Below are positions 24,979-33,125 of a DNA stretch of 64,000 bases, one piece after another. Location of the stretch: assembly GCA_025964795.1 (NCBI GenBank), contig JAOPYC010000137.1:1-64000 (forward strand), written 5' to 3'. Source of the stretch: Marmoricola sp. (GTDB lineage Bacteria > Actinomycetota > Actinomycetes > Propionibacteriales > Nocardioidaceae). The stretch's first letter is position 1. Every line of letters starts with the position of its first letter. The position numbers and the translations under genes were made by a program. Below the pieces are notes generated by a model that was not told the DNA's origin, searched no databases, and saw nothing but the letters and a program-made list of their open reading frames with translations.

Positions 24979-25559
24979 GAGAGGAACCTCCGGACGATCT
25001 CGTCGCCGTGGCGCGACAGGATCGACTCCGGGTGGAACTGCACGCCCTCGAGCGGTAGCTCGCGGTGCCGGACCGCCATCACCACGTCGTCAGTCACCGC
25101 CGTCACCTCGAGGACGTCGGGGATCTCGACGGCCGCGAGCGAGTGGTAGCGCACCGCGTTGAACGGTGACGGGATCCCCGCGAGCACGCCGAGCCCCTGG
25201 TGGGTGACCGCGGCGACCTCGCCGTGGGCGGGCTCGATGCGCGAGACCGTCCCGCCGTACGACGTGACGAGAGCCTGCATGCCGAGACAGACGCCGAGCA
25301 CGGGCACGCCGAGCTCGAACACGGCCGCGCCGAGGGCGAAGTCAGCGGGGTTCGCAGGGTGGCCGGGTCCCGGCGAGAGCACCACGTGGGTGGCGCTCCT
25401 GGCCCGCTGCAGGACACCAGGGGCGTCGTGCTCGACGACGTCGGGGAGGGTGCCGGTGACACCGGCGACTAGGTGGACGAGGTTCCACGTGTAGGAGTCG
25501 TAGTGGTCGACCACGAGCACCCGGTCTCGAGACGCTCGCTCCGCTCGCTCCTCGACCAC
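24975..25559 (-). CDS. pabA: Glutamine amidotransferase subunit (PabA/TrpG)
   Basis: A class I glutamine amidotransferase of 194 residues from the GTG at 25559, or 181 from the GTG at 25520. Motifs are VVDHYDSYTWNLVHLV, the oxyanion SPGPGHP, the nucleophile in GVCLGMQALV and the His-Glu pair in VQFHPESIL. It supplies ammonia to PabB and possibly to anthranilate synthase. The first 13 residues from 25559 (VVEERAERASRDR) come from a palindromic repeat, while homologues begin almost at VLVVDHYDSY, so 25520 may be the ancestral start. It follows the PhzE-like gene by 2 bp and overlaps pabB by 4 bp, so the three are one unit. Confidence 0.88.
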   Translation of the reverse strand: MVEERAERASRDRVLVVDHYDSYTWNLVHLVAGVTGTLPDVVEHDAPGVLQRARSATHVVLSPGPGHPANPADFALGAAVFELGVPVLGVCLGMQALVTSYGGTVSRIEPAHGEVAAVTHQGLGVLAGIPSPFNAVRYHSLAAVEIPDVLEVTAVTDDVVMAVRHRELPLEGVQFHPESILSRHGDEIVRRFLS

Positions 25560-25560
25560 C
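25523..25560. repeat. Palindromic repeat element, copy B, at the pabA start
   Basis: A 38-bp element, starting GGTCTCGAGACGCTCGCT and ending GCTCGCTCCTCGACCACC. It differs from copy A by a few bases and one deleted position. It fills the junction between the PhzE-like stop and the conserved part of pabA, and supplies the GTG at 25559. Both copies are read in the same coding frame. Confidence 0.75.
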
Positions 25561-25561
25561 G

Positions 25562-27466
25562 TCAACCCAACAGCTCCAGGAGCAGCTGGCGGAGCAGGGC
25601 GAAGCCGTTCTCGGTGAGGATCGACTCGGCGTGGAACTGCACGCCGCGGAAGGTCGGGCCGGCGAGCAGGTGGATGTCGCCGGTGGCGGGATCCGACTCG
25701 ACCCGGACACCGTCGGGGAGGTCGTCCTCGCCGAGCCGGCCGACGAAGGTGTTGTAGAACCCGACCCTCTCCTGGCGCCCGTCGATCTCGACCGACGACT
25801 GCGTGCCCTGGAAGACGATGTCCTTGAAGTCCAGGTCGATGCCGAGCCGCTGGCAGAGGACCTGGTGGCCCAGGCACACGGCGAGGAACGGCTTGCCGGA
25901 GGCGAGCAGCCCGTCGATCGCCCGGTGGTACGCCGCGATCTTCGGGTGGGACTCGTCGCGCGGATCGCCGGGACCGGGGCCGATGACGACGAGGTCCATG
26001 TCCTCGAACACGCCATCGTCGTAGTCCTCGTGCCGGATCACCCGGGAACCCATGCCGAGCACCGAGAACACGTGCGCCAGCATGTTCACGAAGTCGTCCT
26101 CGCCGTGCAGGATCGCGATCGTCCGGCCGGCCAGGGACGGCGCGGGCGGCGAGCCCTCCTGGTCGGTGAGCCAGAACTTCGCGAGCCGGCGGTTGCGGGA
26201 GTTGAGGGCGATCAGGACGTCCTCGTCCTGCATCAGCCCGGCCAGGTCGGCCTGACCACCGCTCGCCCCGGGGACCAGGCCGAACGCGGAGAGGATGCCG
26301 CCGGCCTTGGCGAGGGTCTCGGCCACCTCGTAGTCGGGGTCAGAGTCGCGCACCAGCGTGGCCCCGGCGGTGACCTTCATCGCGCCGTCGGGGCTGACGT
26401 CCGCCGTACGGATGATGATCGGGGAGTCCGCGGTCGGCGCCCCCTCGTCGTCGCGGCCGATCAGGGCGAGGGCGCCGGCGTAGTAGCCGCGGCCCTCCGA
26501 CTCGTACTCGTGGATCAGCCGGCACGCGTTCTCCACCGGGGCCCCCGTGACGGTGGCGGCGAACATGGTGTCGCGCAAGACGTCGCGCACGTCGGACCGG
26601 GTGCGCCCGGCGAGGAGGTACTCCGTGTGCACGAGGTGCGTCATCGGCTTGAGGAACGGCCCGAGCACCTGACCACCCTCGTGGCAGATGTCGCACATCA
26701 TCTTCAGCTCCTCGTCGACCACCATGAAGAGCTCGAAGATCTCCTTCTCGTCGGCCAGGAAGTCCAGCAGCCTGGCCTTGCGCTCGCTCGCCTCCAGGCC
26801 ACGCAGCCGGAAGGTGCCGGAGATGGGGTTCATCCGCACGTCGCCGCCGTGCACGCTGACGTGCCGTTCGGGGGAAGCACCGATCAGGAAGCGGTCGCCG
26901 GTCCAGAAGCAGTAGGTCCAGTAGGCACCGCGCTCGCTGGTCAGCAACCGACGCAGGACGGTGAGCGCCTTCGCGGTGTTCCAGTCGCGCAGCTGGGCGC
27001 GGTAGTGCCGGCCGACGACGAGGTTGGCGCCCTCGCCGTTTCCGATCTCCTCGCGGATGATCTTGGCGACCACCTGGGCGTAGTCCTCGTCGGAGGTCTC
27101 GAAGCCGCCGGTGTCCTCGAAGGCGACCTCCTCGTCGGGCAGCGCGTCGATGAGCTCCTGGAGCGGGATCTCCCGCTCGGTCTCGATGGCTACCGCGGCC
27201 AGCGGAGTGCCGTCGTCGTGGGCGACGAACCCGCGCTCGGTCACCTGCCGGAACGGTACGGCGACCAGCCGGTCGAACCGCTTCCCCTCCTCCGGGACGC
27301 CCTCCTCGAGCGGGATGTCGGCCAGCTTCGCCAACCGCTCGAGCGATCCCCCCACCAGGGTCGCCGTCGGGCTCTCCCGCAGCCGGATCACCGCCCACGC
27401 CTCGTGCCCCAGCAGCTCCTCGAGCGCGGCCGTGGCAGTGAGGTTCTCCGGAAGTGGTTCGGGCAT
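25562..27466 (-). CDS. Fused chorismate-aminating synthase (PhzE / TrpE-TrpG-like)
   Basis: A 634-residue two-domain enzyme. Residues 1-400 form the chorismate-binding domain (RFLIGASPERHVSV, MNPISGTFR, VVDEELKMMCDICHEGGQV, ATVTGAPVENACRLI, YYAGALALIG). Residues 430-634 are a glutamine amidotransferase (VVIGPGPGDPRD, AVCLGHQVLC, GVQFHAES). The size and the start MPEPLPENLTATAALEELL fit PhzE-type 2-amino-2-deoxyisochorismate synthase or a fused anthranilate synthase; fused TrpE(G) of rhizobia is about 100 residues longer. No phenazine genes (phzD, phzF, phzB) are in the window. I chose the ATG at 27466; the open frame upstream runs through repeats and is not conserved-looking. Confidence 0.82.
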   Translation of the reverse strand: MPEPLPENLTATAALEELLGHEAWAVIRLRESPTATLVGGSLERLAKLADIPLEEGVPEEGKRFDRLVAVPFRQVTERGFVAHDDGTPLAAVAIETEREIPLQELIDALPDEEVAFEDTGGFETSDEDYAQVVAKIIREEIGNGEGANLVVGRHYRAQLRDWNTAKALTVLRRLLTSERGAYWTYCFWTGDRFLIGASPERHVSVHGGDVRMNPISGTFRLRGLEASERKARLLDFLADEKEIFELFMVVDEELKMMCDICHEGGQVLGPFLKPMTHLVHTEYLLAGRTRSDVRDVLRDTMFAATVTGAPVENACRLIHEYESEGRGYYAGALALIGRDDEGAPTADSPIIIRTADVSPDGAMKVTAGATLVRDSDPDYEVAETLAKAGGILSAFGLVPGASGGQADLAGLMQDEDVLIALNSRNRRLAKFWLTDQEGSPPAPSLAGRTIAILHGEDDFVNMLAHVFSVLGMGSRVIRHEDYDDGVFEDMDLVVIGPGPGDPRDESHPKIAAYHRAIDGLLASGKPFLAVCLGHQVLCQRLGIDLDFKDIVFQGTQSSVEIDGRQERVGFYNTFVGRLGEDDLPDGVRVESDPATGDIHLLAGPTFRGVQFHAESILTENGFALLRQLLLELLG

Positions 27467-27489
27467 GCCGGGAACGCTACTAGGTCGCC

Positions 27490-27585
27490 GACCGGGCAGT
27501 TCCGTCACGCCGTGGTGCGCTGACCGGGCAGTTGCGTCGCGCCGTACGACGTCGAGCGGGCAGCAGCGTGACGGGAGTGCCCGGT
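27490..27585. repeat. Three-copy tandem repeat with 32-bp period, plus inverted arm
   Basis: Units start at 27490, 27522 and 27554, exactly 32 bp apart. The first two share GACCGGGCAGTT and a following CGTCxCGCCG with few changes; the third is diverged (GAGCGGGCAGCAGCGTGACG). In addition GCGCTGACCGGGCA at 27517-27530 is perfectly inverted at 27578-27591, overlapping the end of the helicase gene. It could act as a terminator for the helicase gene or as a binding array upstream of the PhzE-like gene. Confidence 0.7.
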
Positions 27586-29723
27586 CAGCGCTGGGTGAGG
27601 GTGACCATCCGCTGGGTGGCGCGGGTGTAGACGACGTACAACGTCGCCTTGCCCGTGGGGGCCTCGTCCTCGATCTCCTGGGGCTGTACGACGACGATGC
27701 CGTCGAACTCCAGGCCCTTGGTGTCCAGCCCGGTGAGCACGACGAGGCGGGAGTCGGCCGAGCCGGTCTCCTCGGCGAACTCGGGCCACGAGGACACCCA
27801 GCGGGAGACCTCACCCAGCCGCGCGGTCGGTACGACGATGCCGACCGTGCCGGCCAGCGACCCCGCGAGCTCGGTCAGGCGCTGGTGCACGGCGGCCTCG
27901 AGGTCGTCGACCGTCAGCCGCGCGGGCGCCACCCCGGTCGAGCGGACCGCGTCGGGCAGGTCGGCGTCCAGGCCGACGCGCTCGGCGTACTCCGCCGCGA
28001 AGTCGTAGATCTCCGCCGAGTTGCGGTAGTTGGTCGACAGGTGGAAGTCGTGCCGCGGCTTGTCGCCCAACGCCTCGGCGCGAGCGGCCGCGGACTCGGC
28101 CGGCACCGGCCAGGAGGACTGCGCGAGGTCGCCGACGATGGTCCAGGTGGCCCCGCGTCCACGACGACCGACCATCCGCCACTGCATCGGGGTCAGGTCC
28201 TGCGCCTCGTCGATGAGCACGTGCGCGAACCCGTCGTCCTCGACACGGTTGGTCGGCGGGGTCCAGCCGCCGGGGCCGGCGTACTCCCGGTCGGAGGCCG
28301 TCCAGAGCTCCTGCAGCGACGCGTCCTCGGCTCCGAGGTATTCGTCGTCGACCGAGCCGGTGTTCACGATCGGCGGGTCACCGAGGAGGTAGCGCAGCTC
28401 GTCGAGCATGGCCACGTCGTCGACCGACAGCGTGTCGCCCCACGACTTCGCCAGCACCCGGACCGCCTCGTCGTCGAGGATGCCCTCGCCCACCCGCGCG
28501 AGCAGGTCGCGGTCGCGCAGCCAACCGAGCACGGTGGCGGCGTCGAGCACCGGCCACCAGGCGGCGGCGAATTCGAGGAACGAGTCGTTGGTGCGCAGCT
28601 CCTCGGCGAACTCCTCCTTGGTCCGGTCGCGGCCGCGCTCGCTGCGGACCTGGCGCCACATTGCGTCGATCAGCGTGGAGGCGACCCGCGTCGTCGAGCG
28701 GTTGCGCAGCCCTATCGACAGCAGCTGCCGGCGCAGGCCGCCGAGCTCCCGCTGGCCGAGGGTGATCACGTCGTCGCGGTAGAAGACCCGGAAGCTGCTG
28801 GGGGCGTCGGGCACGGCCTGGCGCGCCGTACGACGGAGCACCTCGGCCATGGCTGCCGACCCCTTGATCTCGGCCACGGCGGGCTCGTCGCGCCGGCTCG
28901 CCTTGACGCCGTCGACGACCTCGCCGAGCGAGCGCAGCGCCACCGCGGTCTCACCCAACGAGGGCAGCACGCGCTCGATGTAGCGCATGAACACCCCGGA
29001 CGGCCCGACCACGAGCACGCCGCCGCGCTCGTAGCGGCGCCGGTCGGCGTAGAGGAGGTACGCCGCGCGGTGCAGCGCGACCACCGTCTTGCCGGTGCCC
29101 GGACCGCCGCTGATCGACACGACGCCCTTGTTGGGTGCGCGGATGGCGCGGTCCTGCTCGGCCTGGATGGTGGCGACGATCGAGTGCATCGACCGGTCAC
29201 GGGCCTTGGAGAGCTGGGCGAGCAGCGCTCCCTCGCCGACGATCGGCAGCGTCTCGGCGGCCGGGTCCTCGGCGTCGAGCAGGTCGTCCTCGACGCCGAG
29301 GACGTGCACGCCCTTGCTGCGCAGGATCCGACGGCGTACGACGCCCTGGGGGTCGGCCAGCGTGGCCTGGTAGAACACCGCGGCGGCCGGGGCACGCCAG
29401 TCGATCAACATCACGTCGTAGTTGTCGTCGCGGAGGCCGATCCGGCCGATGTAGCGCGCGTCCGAGCTGACCTTGGCACCCATGTCGAGGCGGCCGAAGA
29501 CCAGCCCCTCGTGGGCCGCGTCGAGGGTGGCGATCCGTCGCGCCGCCTGGAACACCATCGCGTCGCGCTCGACCAGCCCGCCCTCGTTGCCGATCCGGCC
29601 GCGGGCCAGGCCTTCCTTGGCCAGCTCCTGCGCCGACACCGCCGCCTTCTCGAGCTGCGTGTAGACGGTGTCGACATAGGCCTGCTCGTTCGCGACCTCG
29701 CGCGCGGCAACATCACTGTTCAA
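27585..29723 (-). CDS. helR: HelD/HelR-family RNA polymerase-associated UvrD-like ATPase
   Basis: A 712-residue superfamily-1 helicase-like protein. The N-terminal coiled coil (about 1-60; EQAYVDTVYTQLEKAAVSAQ) is the arm that enters the RNA polymerase secondary channel in HelD proteins. Motifs are DNYDVMLIDWRAPAA, Walker A GGPGTGKTVVALHR, Walker B LIDEAQDLTPMQWRM, STNYRNS, DTKGLEFDGIVVVQP and YTRATQRM. Known members free stalled or rifampicin-bound polymerase. The start is a TTG at 29723, backed by GGAGGA eight bases upstream; no better start is present. I see no rifamycin-associated element upstream, so the rifampicin link of HelR is not shown here. Confidence 0.87.
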   Translation of the reverse strand: MNSDVAAREVANEQAYVDTVYTQLEKAAVSAQELAKEGLARGRIGNEGGLVERDAMVFQAARRIATLDAAHEGLVFGRLDMGAKVSSDARYIGRIGLRDDNYDVMLIDWRAPAAAVFYQATLADPQGVVRRRILRSKGVHVLGVEDDLLDAEDPAAETLPIVGEGALLAQLSKARDRSMHSIVATIQAEQDRAIRAPNKGVVSISGGPGTGKTVVALHRAAYLLYADRRRYERGGVLVVGPSGVFMRYIERVLPSLGETAVALRSLGEVVDGVKASRRDEPAVAEIKGSAAMAEVLRRTARQAVPDAPSSFRVFYRDDVITLGQRELGGLRRQLLSIGLRNRSTTRVASTLIDAMWRQVRSERGRDRTKEEFAEELRTNDSFLEFAAAWWPVLDAATVLGWLRDRDLLARVGEGILDDEAVRVLAKSWGDTLSVDDVAMLDELRYLLGDPPIVNTGSVDDEYLGAEDASLQELWTASDREYAGPGGWTPPTNRVEDDGFAHVLIDEAQDLTPMQWRMVGRRGRGATWTIVGDLAQSSWPVPAESAAARAEALGDKPRHDFHLSTNYRNSAEIYDFAAEYAERVGLDADLPDAVRSTGVAPARLTVDDLEAAVHQRLTELAGSLAGTVGIVVPTARLGEVSRWVSSWPEFAEETGSADSRLVVLTGLDTKGLEFDGIVVVQPQEIEDEAPTGKATLYVVYTRATQRMVTLTQR

Positions 29724-29822
29724 CGCTGATGTCCTCCGTAGGAGCAGTCGTTCTCGGGGAATCGACCACTTTACCGCGCGCTCGTGTTCGGCGTGTTGCC
29801 GACTGCCCAGATCCGGACAGCG

Positions 29823-30767
29823 TCAGTGGCACCGGCGGCTTCCGGAGTCCAGCGCGGCGCCGCTGAGGGCACGGTAGGACCAGCTGACGTAGCCGCGGTG
29901 CAGGGCGAGGAGCAGCACGCCGGGGGTGGACGCCTGGTAGTAGACCGAGCCGCGCTTGCGGGTCCCGAGGTGGTAAAGGTTCTTGCCACCCGTGCCGGCG
30001 ACGAACTCCACCATCCCGCGGCGCGGCTTCACGTGGCCCTTGGCGTCCATCGGCCGGAACCGCTCGTAGTCGTGGTCGTGGGCGGACAGCACGACGTCGT
30101 TGCGGTGCCGGTAGGCCGCGTTCCACAGCGGCTTCACCGCCGTGTTGTTGCCGTGCTCCAGCCCTGAGGAGTAGCGCGGGTGGTGCATCGTGACGATCGA
30201 GCAGCGCGACGGGTGGGCCTTCATCTGGCGGTTCAGCCAGGCCGCCTCGGCCCGGCAGCTGACCTTGTCGCAGTTGCTGTTCAGCACCCAGATGTTCCAA
30301 CCGCCGGCAACGACCCGGTAGTAGCCGGGCGGGCCGGGCTGGCGGGACTTGAAGTAGGTGTAGTAGCCGGCGGCCCCGGGCGTCACGTACTCGTGGTTGC
30401 CGATCGTCGGCCGTGTCTTCGGCAGCAGCGCTCCCCAGGACTTGTCGTAGGAGCCGGCGAACTCGGCCGTCGAGTTGGCGTTGTACTGGTGGTCGCCGAG
30501 CGTGAGCACGAGGTCCGGCCGCAGGCGGGTGGCCAGGGACGCGGTGTCCGCCTGTCGGCAGGTCGTCGCCGTCACGGCCTCACCCGGCTCGCAGGCGATG
30601 TCACCCACGGCGACGACGCGGACGACGCCGGGGGCAGAGGCGGAGGCGGCGGAGTAGACCTTGTCCGCGGGGCGACCGGCGGTGGCATGCTCGTGGCCGC
30701 CGCATCCGGCCGTGGCGGCGACGAGAGCGAGCACTGCCGGTCCGAGGACCCACCGAGAAAAGCGCAT
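29823..30767 (-). CDS. Secreted lipoprotein metallophosphoesterase (purple acid phosphatase-like)
   Basis: A 314-residue protein. The signal peptide ends at a lipobox-like ATAGC, with the cysteine near residue 22. The calcineurin-like domain shows the metal ligands VGDIAC, TLGDHQY, GNHEY, TMHHPRY and HDHDYERF; GNHE together with HDHDYER is typical of bacterial purple-acid-phosphatase-like enzymes. Four or more cysteines outside the lipobox suggest disulfides in an extracytoplasmic protein. Substrate is unknown. It stands alone between the helicase gene and the CoxE-like gene, separated by short gaps. Confidence 0.87.
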   Translation of the reverse strand: MRFSRWVLGPAVLALVAATAGCGGHEHATAGRPADKVYSAASASAPGVVRVVAVGDIACEPGEAVTATTCRQADTASLATRLRPDLVLTLGDHQYNANSTAEFAGSYDKSWGALLPKTRPTIGNHEYVTPGAAGYYTYFKSRQPGPPGYYRVVAGGWNIWVLNSNCDKVSCRAEAAWLNRQMKAHPSRCSIVTMHHPRYSSGLEHGNNTAVKPLWNAAYRHRNDVVLSAHDHDYERFRPMDAKGHVKPRRGMVEFVAGTGGKNLYHLGTRKRGSVYYQASTPGVLLLALHRGYVSWSYRALSGAALDSGSRRCH

Positions 30768-30792
30768 GGTCCGACGGTACGCCGGATCGGCC

Positions 30793-32211
30793 TCACGCGA
30801 GGTCGTGCACGAACTCTCCGAGCTGAGTGAGGTTGCGGCACTCGACCATGGGGATCAGTCGGCCGTACTCCCGGGCCGCCGAGTCGCCGGTGTTCCAGTT
30901 GCGCGCGTGCTCGGGGTTGAGCCACCAGCTGTGCCGGGCGGCGTACGTCAGGTCCTTGACGACGGGCAGCGCCAGGTCGGTGTGGTTCGACCGCGCGTCG
31001 CCGAGCACGAGCAGGTTGGTCTTCGGGGTGAGCGCGTCGGGGTGCTGGTCGGCGAAGCGGGTGAACGCCCGGCCGTAGTTGGTGCGTCCCCACAGGCTCG
31101 CGTAGCGGGCGCTGGCCGCGAGCTCGCTCATCGTCTGCGCCGGGTCGTTGCTGGTCTCGAAGCGGTCGGTGACCTCGTGGATCTCGTCGACGAAGGTGAA
31201 CGCCCGCACCCGGTTGAACTGCTCGCGCAGCGCGAACACCAGCATCAGCGTGAAGCTGGCGAAGTTGGCGACCGAGCCGCTGACGTCGCAGAGCACCACC
31301 AGGTCGGTGCGCCCGGGCCGCTTGGGCTTGTGCCGGGTCTCCATCGGGACGCCGCCGCTGGACATCGAGGCCCGGACCGTGCGCCGGAAGTCGAGCGGCC
31401 CCCGGGGGCGGGCGTGCTGCTCGCGGCTCAGCCGGGTCGCCAGCCGGCGGGCCAGCGGCTGGATCTCGCGGCGCATCAGCTCGAGGTCGGCCTTGCGCGC
31501 GGAGGTGAAGTCGACCTGCTCGATCCCCGGCCGGATCGTGTGCCGGGCCACGTGCTGGGGTCCACGCACCTCGGCCGCGCGGCGGCGTACCTCCGCGTCG
31601 ACGAGCCGCTCGAAGACCTGCGCCTGGGCCTCGACCAGCCGGCGGATCGCGGGGTCGTCGTCGGTCGCCAGGCCCATCCCCTGCAGCACCTCGTCGACCA
31701 GCTCGTCGGGCGAGACCCGGTTCATCACGTTGTACGACGACCACCGCTGCTCGCCGGGCCCCCGTCCCCGGATCAGCCCGAACCGCTGCACCGCCTCCCT
31801 CGCCAGCAGGGCCAGCACGTCGGGGTCGCCCAAGGCCAGGGCGTCGGTCAGCGCCTCCCGGAAGTCGGCCAGCGCCTGGGGCCCGTCCTGCCCGACCAGA
31901 TCGTCAGACCCGGATAGTCCCGATCGTTCGGCATCCTCGGGGTCCTCGGATTCGTGCCGATCGCCCGGGACAATCCGGTAGCCGTCCCCGATCAGCAACG
32001 GGAAGTAGAGGTCGAAGACCTGGTCGAAGCCGGTGCGGTGGTTCTGGCGCTTGAGCAGGGTCGCGGCGTACGCCGCCCGCAGGGTCTCGCGCTCCTCGAT
32101 GCCGAGCACGTCGATCGCCCGGACGGCATCGAGTCCCTCGGCGAGCGAGACCGGGAGTCCGGCGGTGCGCAGCGCCTCGACGAACTCGATGTGCCGGTCG
32201 AGCAGCGTCAT
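30793..32211 (-). CDS. VWA-domain CoxE-like protein
   Basis: A 472-residue protein. A helical N-terminal half is followed by a long charged linker and a VWA domain in the last 180 residues. The metal site starts at LCDVSGSVANFASF, and further motifs are FVDEIHEVTDRF and LVLGDARSNHTD. It overlaps the MoxR gene by 4 bp. MoxR-VWA pairs act as ATP-driven metallochaperones; CoxD/CoxE insert copper and sulfur into carbon monoxide dehydrogenase. No coxSML genes occur in the window, so the client is unknown. Confidence 0.85.
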   Translation of the reverse strand: MTLLDRHIEFVEALRTAGLPVSLAEGLDAVRAIDVLGIEERETLRAAYAATLLKRQNHRTGFDQVFDLYFPLLIGDGYRIVPGDRHESEDPEDAERSGLSGSDDLVGQDGPQALADFREALTDALALGDPDVLALLAREAVQRFGLIRGRGPGEQRWSSYNVMNRVSPDELVDEVLQGMGLATDDDPAIRRLVEAQAQVFERLVDAEVRRRAAEVRGPQHVARHTIRPGIEQVDFTSARKADLELMRREIQPLARRLATRLSREQHARPRGPLDFRRTVRASMSSGGVPMETRHKPKRPGRTDLVVLCDVSGSVANFASFTLMLVFALREQFNRVRAFTFVDEIHEVTDRFETSNDPAQTMSELAASARYASLWGRTNYGRAFTRFADQHPDALTPKTNLLVLGDARSNHTDLALPVVKDLTYAARHSWWLNPEHARNWNTGDSAAREYGRLIPMVECRNLTQLGEFVHDLA

Positions 32212-33083
32212 CTCGCGCGCAGCCTCAGCTCGCGGACGGCCCGGTCGTGGTCGCTGGCGTGCTTGAGGATCACTCCGAGCGTCTGGTCGATGGCGGCCGC
32301 GTCGAGGGTGCCGGTGCCCAGGGCCACCAGGGTGCGGGCCCAGTCGATGGTCTCCGCGATCGACGGCGCCTTGCGCAGCTCCATGCCGCGCAGCTTCGCC
32401 ACCACCTCGACGATCTGGCCGGCCAGCTCCTCCTCGACCTCCGGGACCTGCGAGACGACGATCTCGCGCTCGCGCTCGGAGTCGGGGTAGTCGATGTGCA
32501 GGAACAGGCAGCGTCGCTTGATCGCCTCGGACAGCTCACGGGTGGCGTTGGAGGTGAGCACGACCAGCGGGCGGCGTACGGCGACGATCGTGCCCATCTC
32601 CGGGATGGTCACCTGGAAGTCGCTGAGCACCTCGAGCAGCAGCCCCTCGACCTCGACGTCGGTCTTGTCGACCTCGTCGATCAGCAGCACCGTCGGCTCC
32701 TCACGGCGGATGGCCGTGAGCAGCGGACGGGTCAGCAGGAACTCGTCGGTGAAGATGTCGTCGTGGGTCTCATCCCAGGACTGGTCACCAGCCGCCTGGA
32801 TCCGGAGCAGCTGCTTCTTGTAGTTCCACTCGTAGAGCGCCCGTGCCTCGTCGAGCCCCTCGTAGCACTGCAGCCGGACCAGGTCCGCCCCGGTCGCGCG
32901 GGCGATCGCCTTGGCCAGCTCGGTCTTGCCGACCCCGGCCGGGCCCTCGACGAGCAGCGGCTTCTCCAGCGCGCCGGCGAGATAGCTGGTGGTGGAGGTG
33001 GCCGTGTCGGAGAGGTACCCGACCTCGGCCAGCCGCTTGTCGGCATCCGCCGGGGACTCGAACCAACTGGACTTCTGGGTCAC
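32208..33083 (-). CDS. MoxR-family AAA+ ATPase
   Basis: A 291-residue ATPase with Walker A EGPAGVGKTELAKAIA near residue 48-60, Walker B VLLIDEVDKTDVEVEGLLLE near 120, sensor-1 PLVVLTSNATRELSEA and arginine-finger KRRCLFLHIDYP. This is the CoxD-like MoxR group. It is upstream of, and translationally coupled to, the CoxE-like gene. The pair probably remodels a metal-containing enzyme or an envelope protein; the client is not visible. Confidence 0.9.
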   Translation of the reverse strand: MTQKSSWFESPADADKRLAEVGYLSDTATSTTSYLAGALEKPLLVEGPAGVGKTELAKAIARATGADLVRLQCYEGLDEARALYEWNYKKQLLRIQAAGDQSWDETHDDIFTDEFLLTRPLLTAIRREEPTVLLIDEVDKTDVEVEGLLLEVLSDFQVTIPEMGTIVAVRRPLVVLTSNATRELSEAIKRRCLFLHIDYPDSEREREIVVSQVPEVEEELAGQIVEVVAKLRGMELRKAPSIAETIDWARTLVALGTGTLDAAAIDQTLGVILKHASDHDRAVRELRLRAR

Positions 33084-33125
33084 CCGGCCATTGTGCCCGT
33101 CAGGTCCGGGAGCAGGCGCGCCGCG

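Noticed and set aside
25562-27466. A phenazine biosynthetic gene cluster
   Set aside because: Only the PhzE-like synthase is present; none of the other phenazine genes is in the flanking DNA.
29724-29822. A rifamycin-associated element upstream of the HelR-like gene
   Set aside because: The 99-bp upstream gap has no long inverted repeat of that type, so rifampicin-inducible control is not supported.
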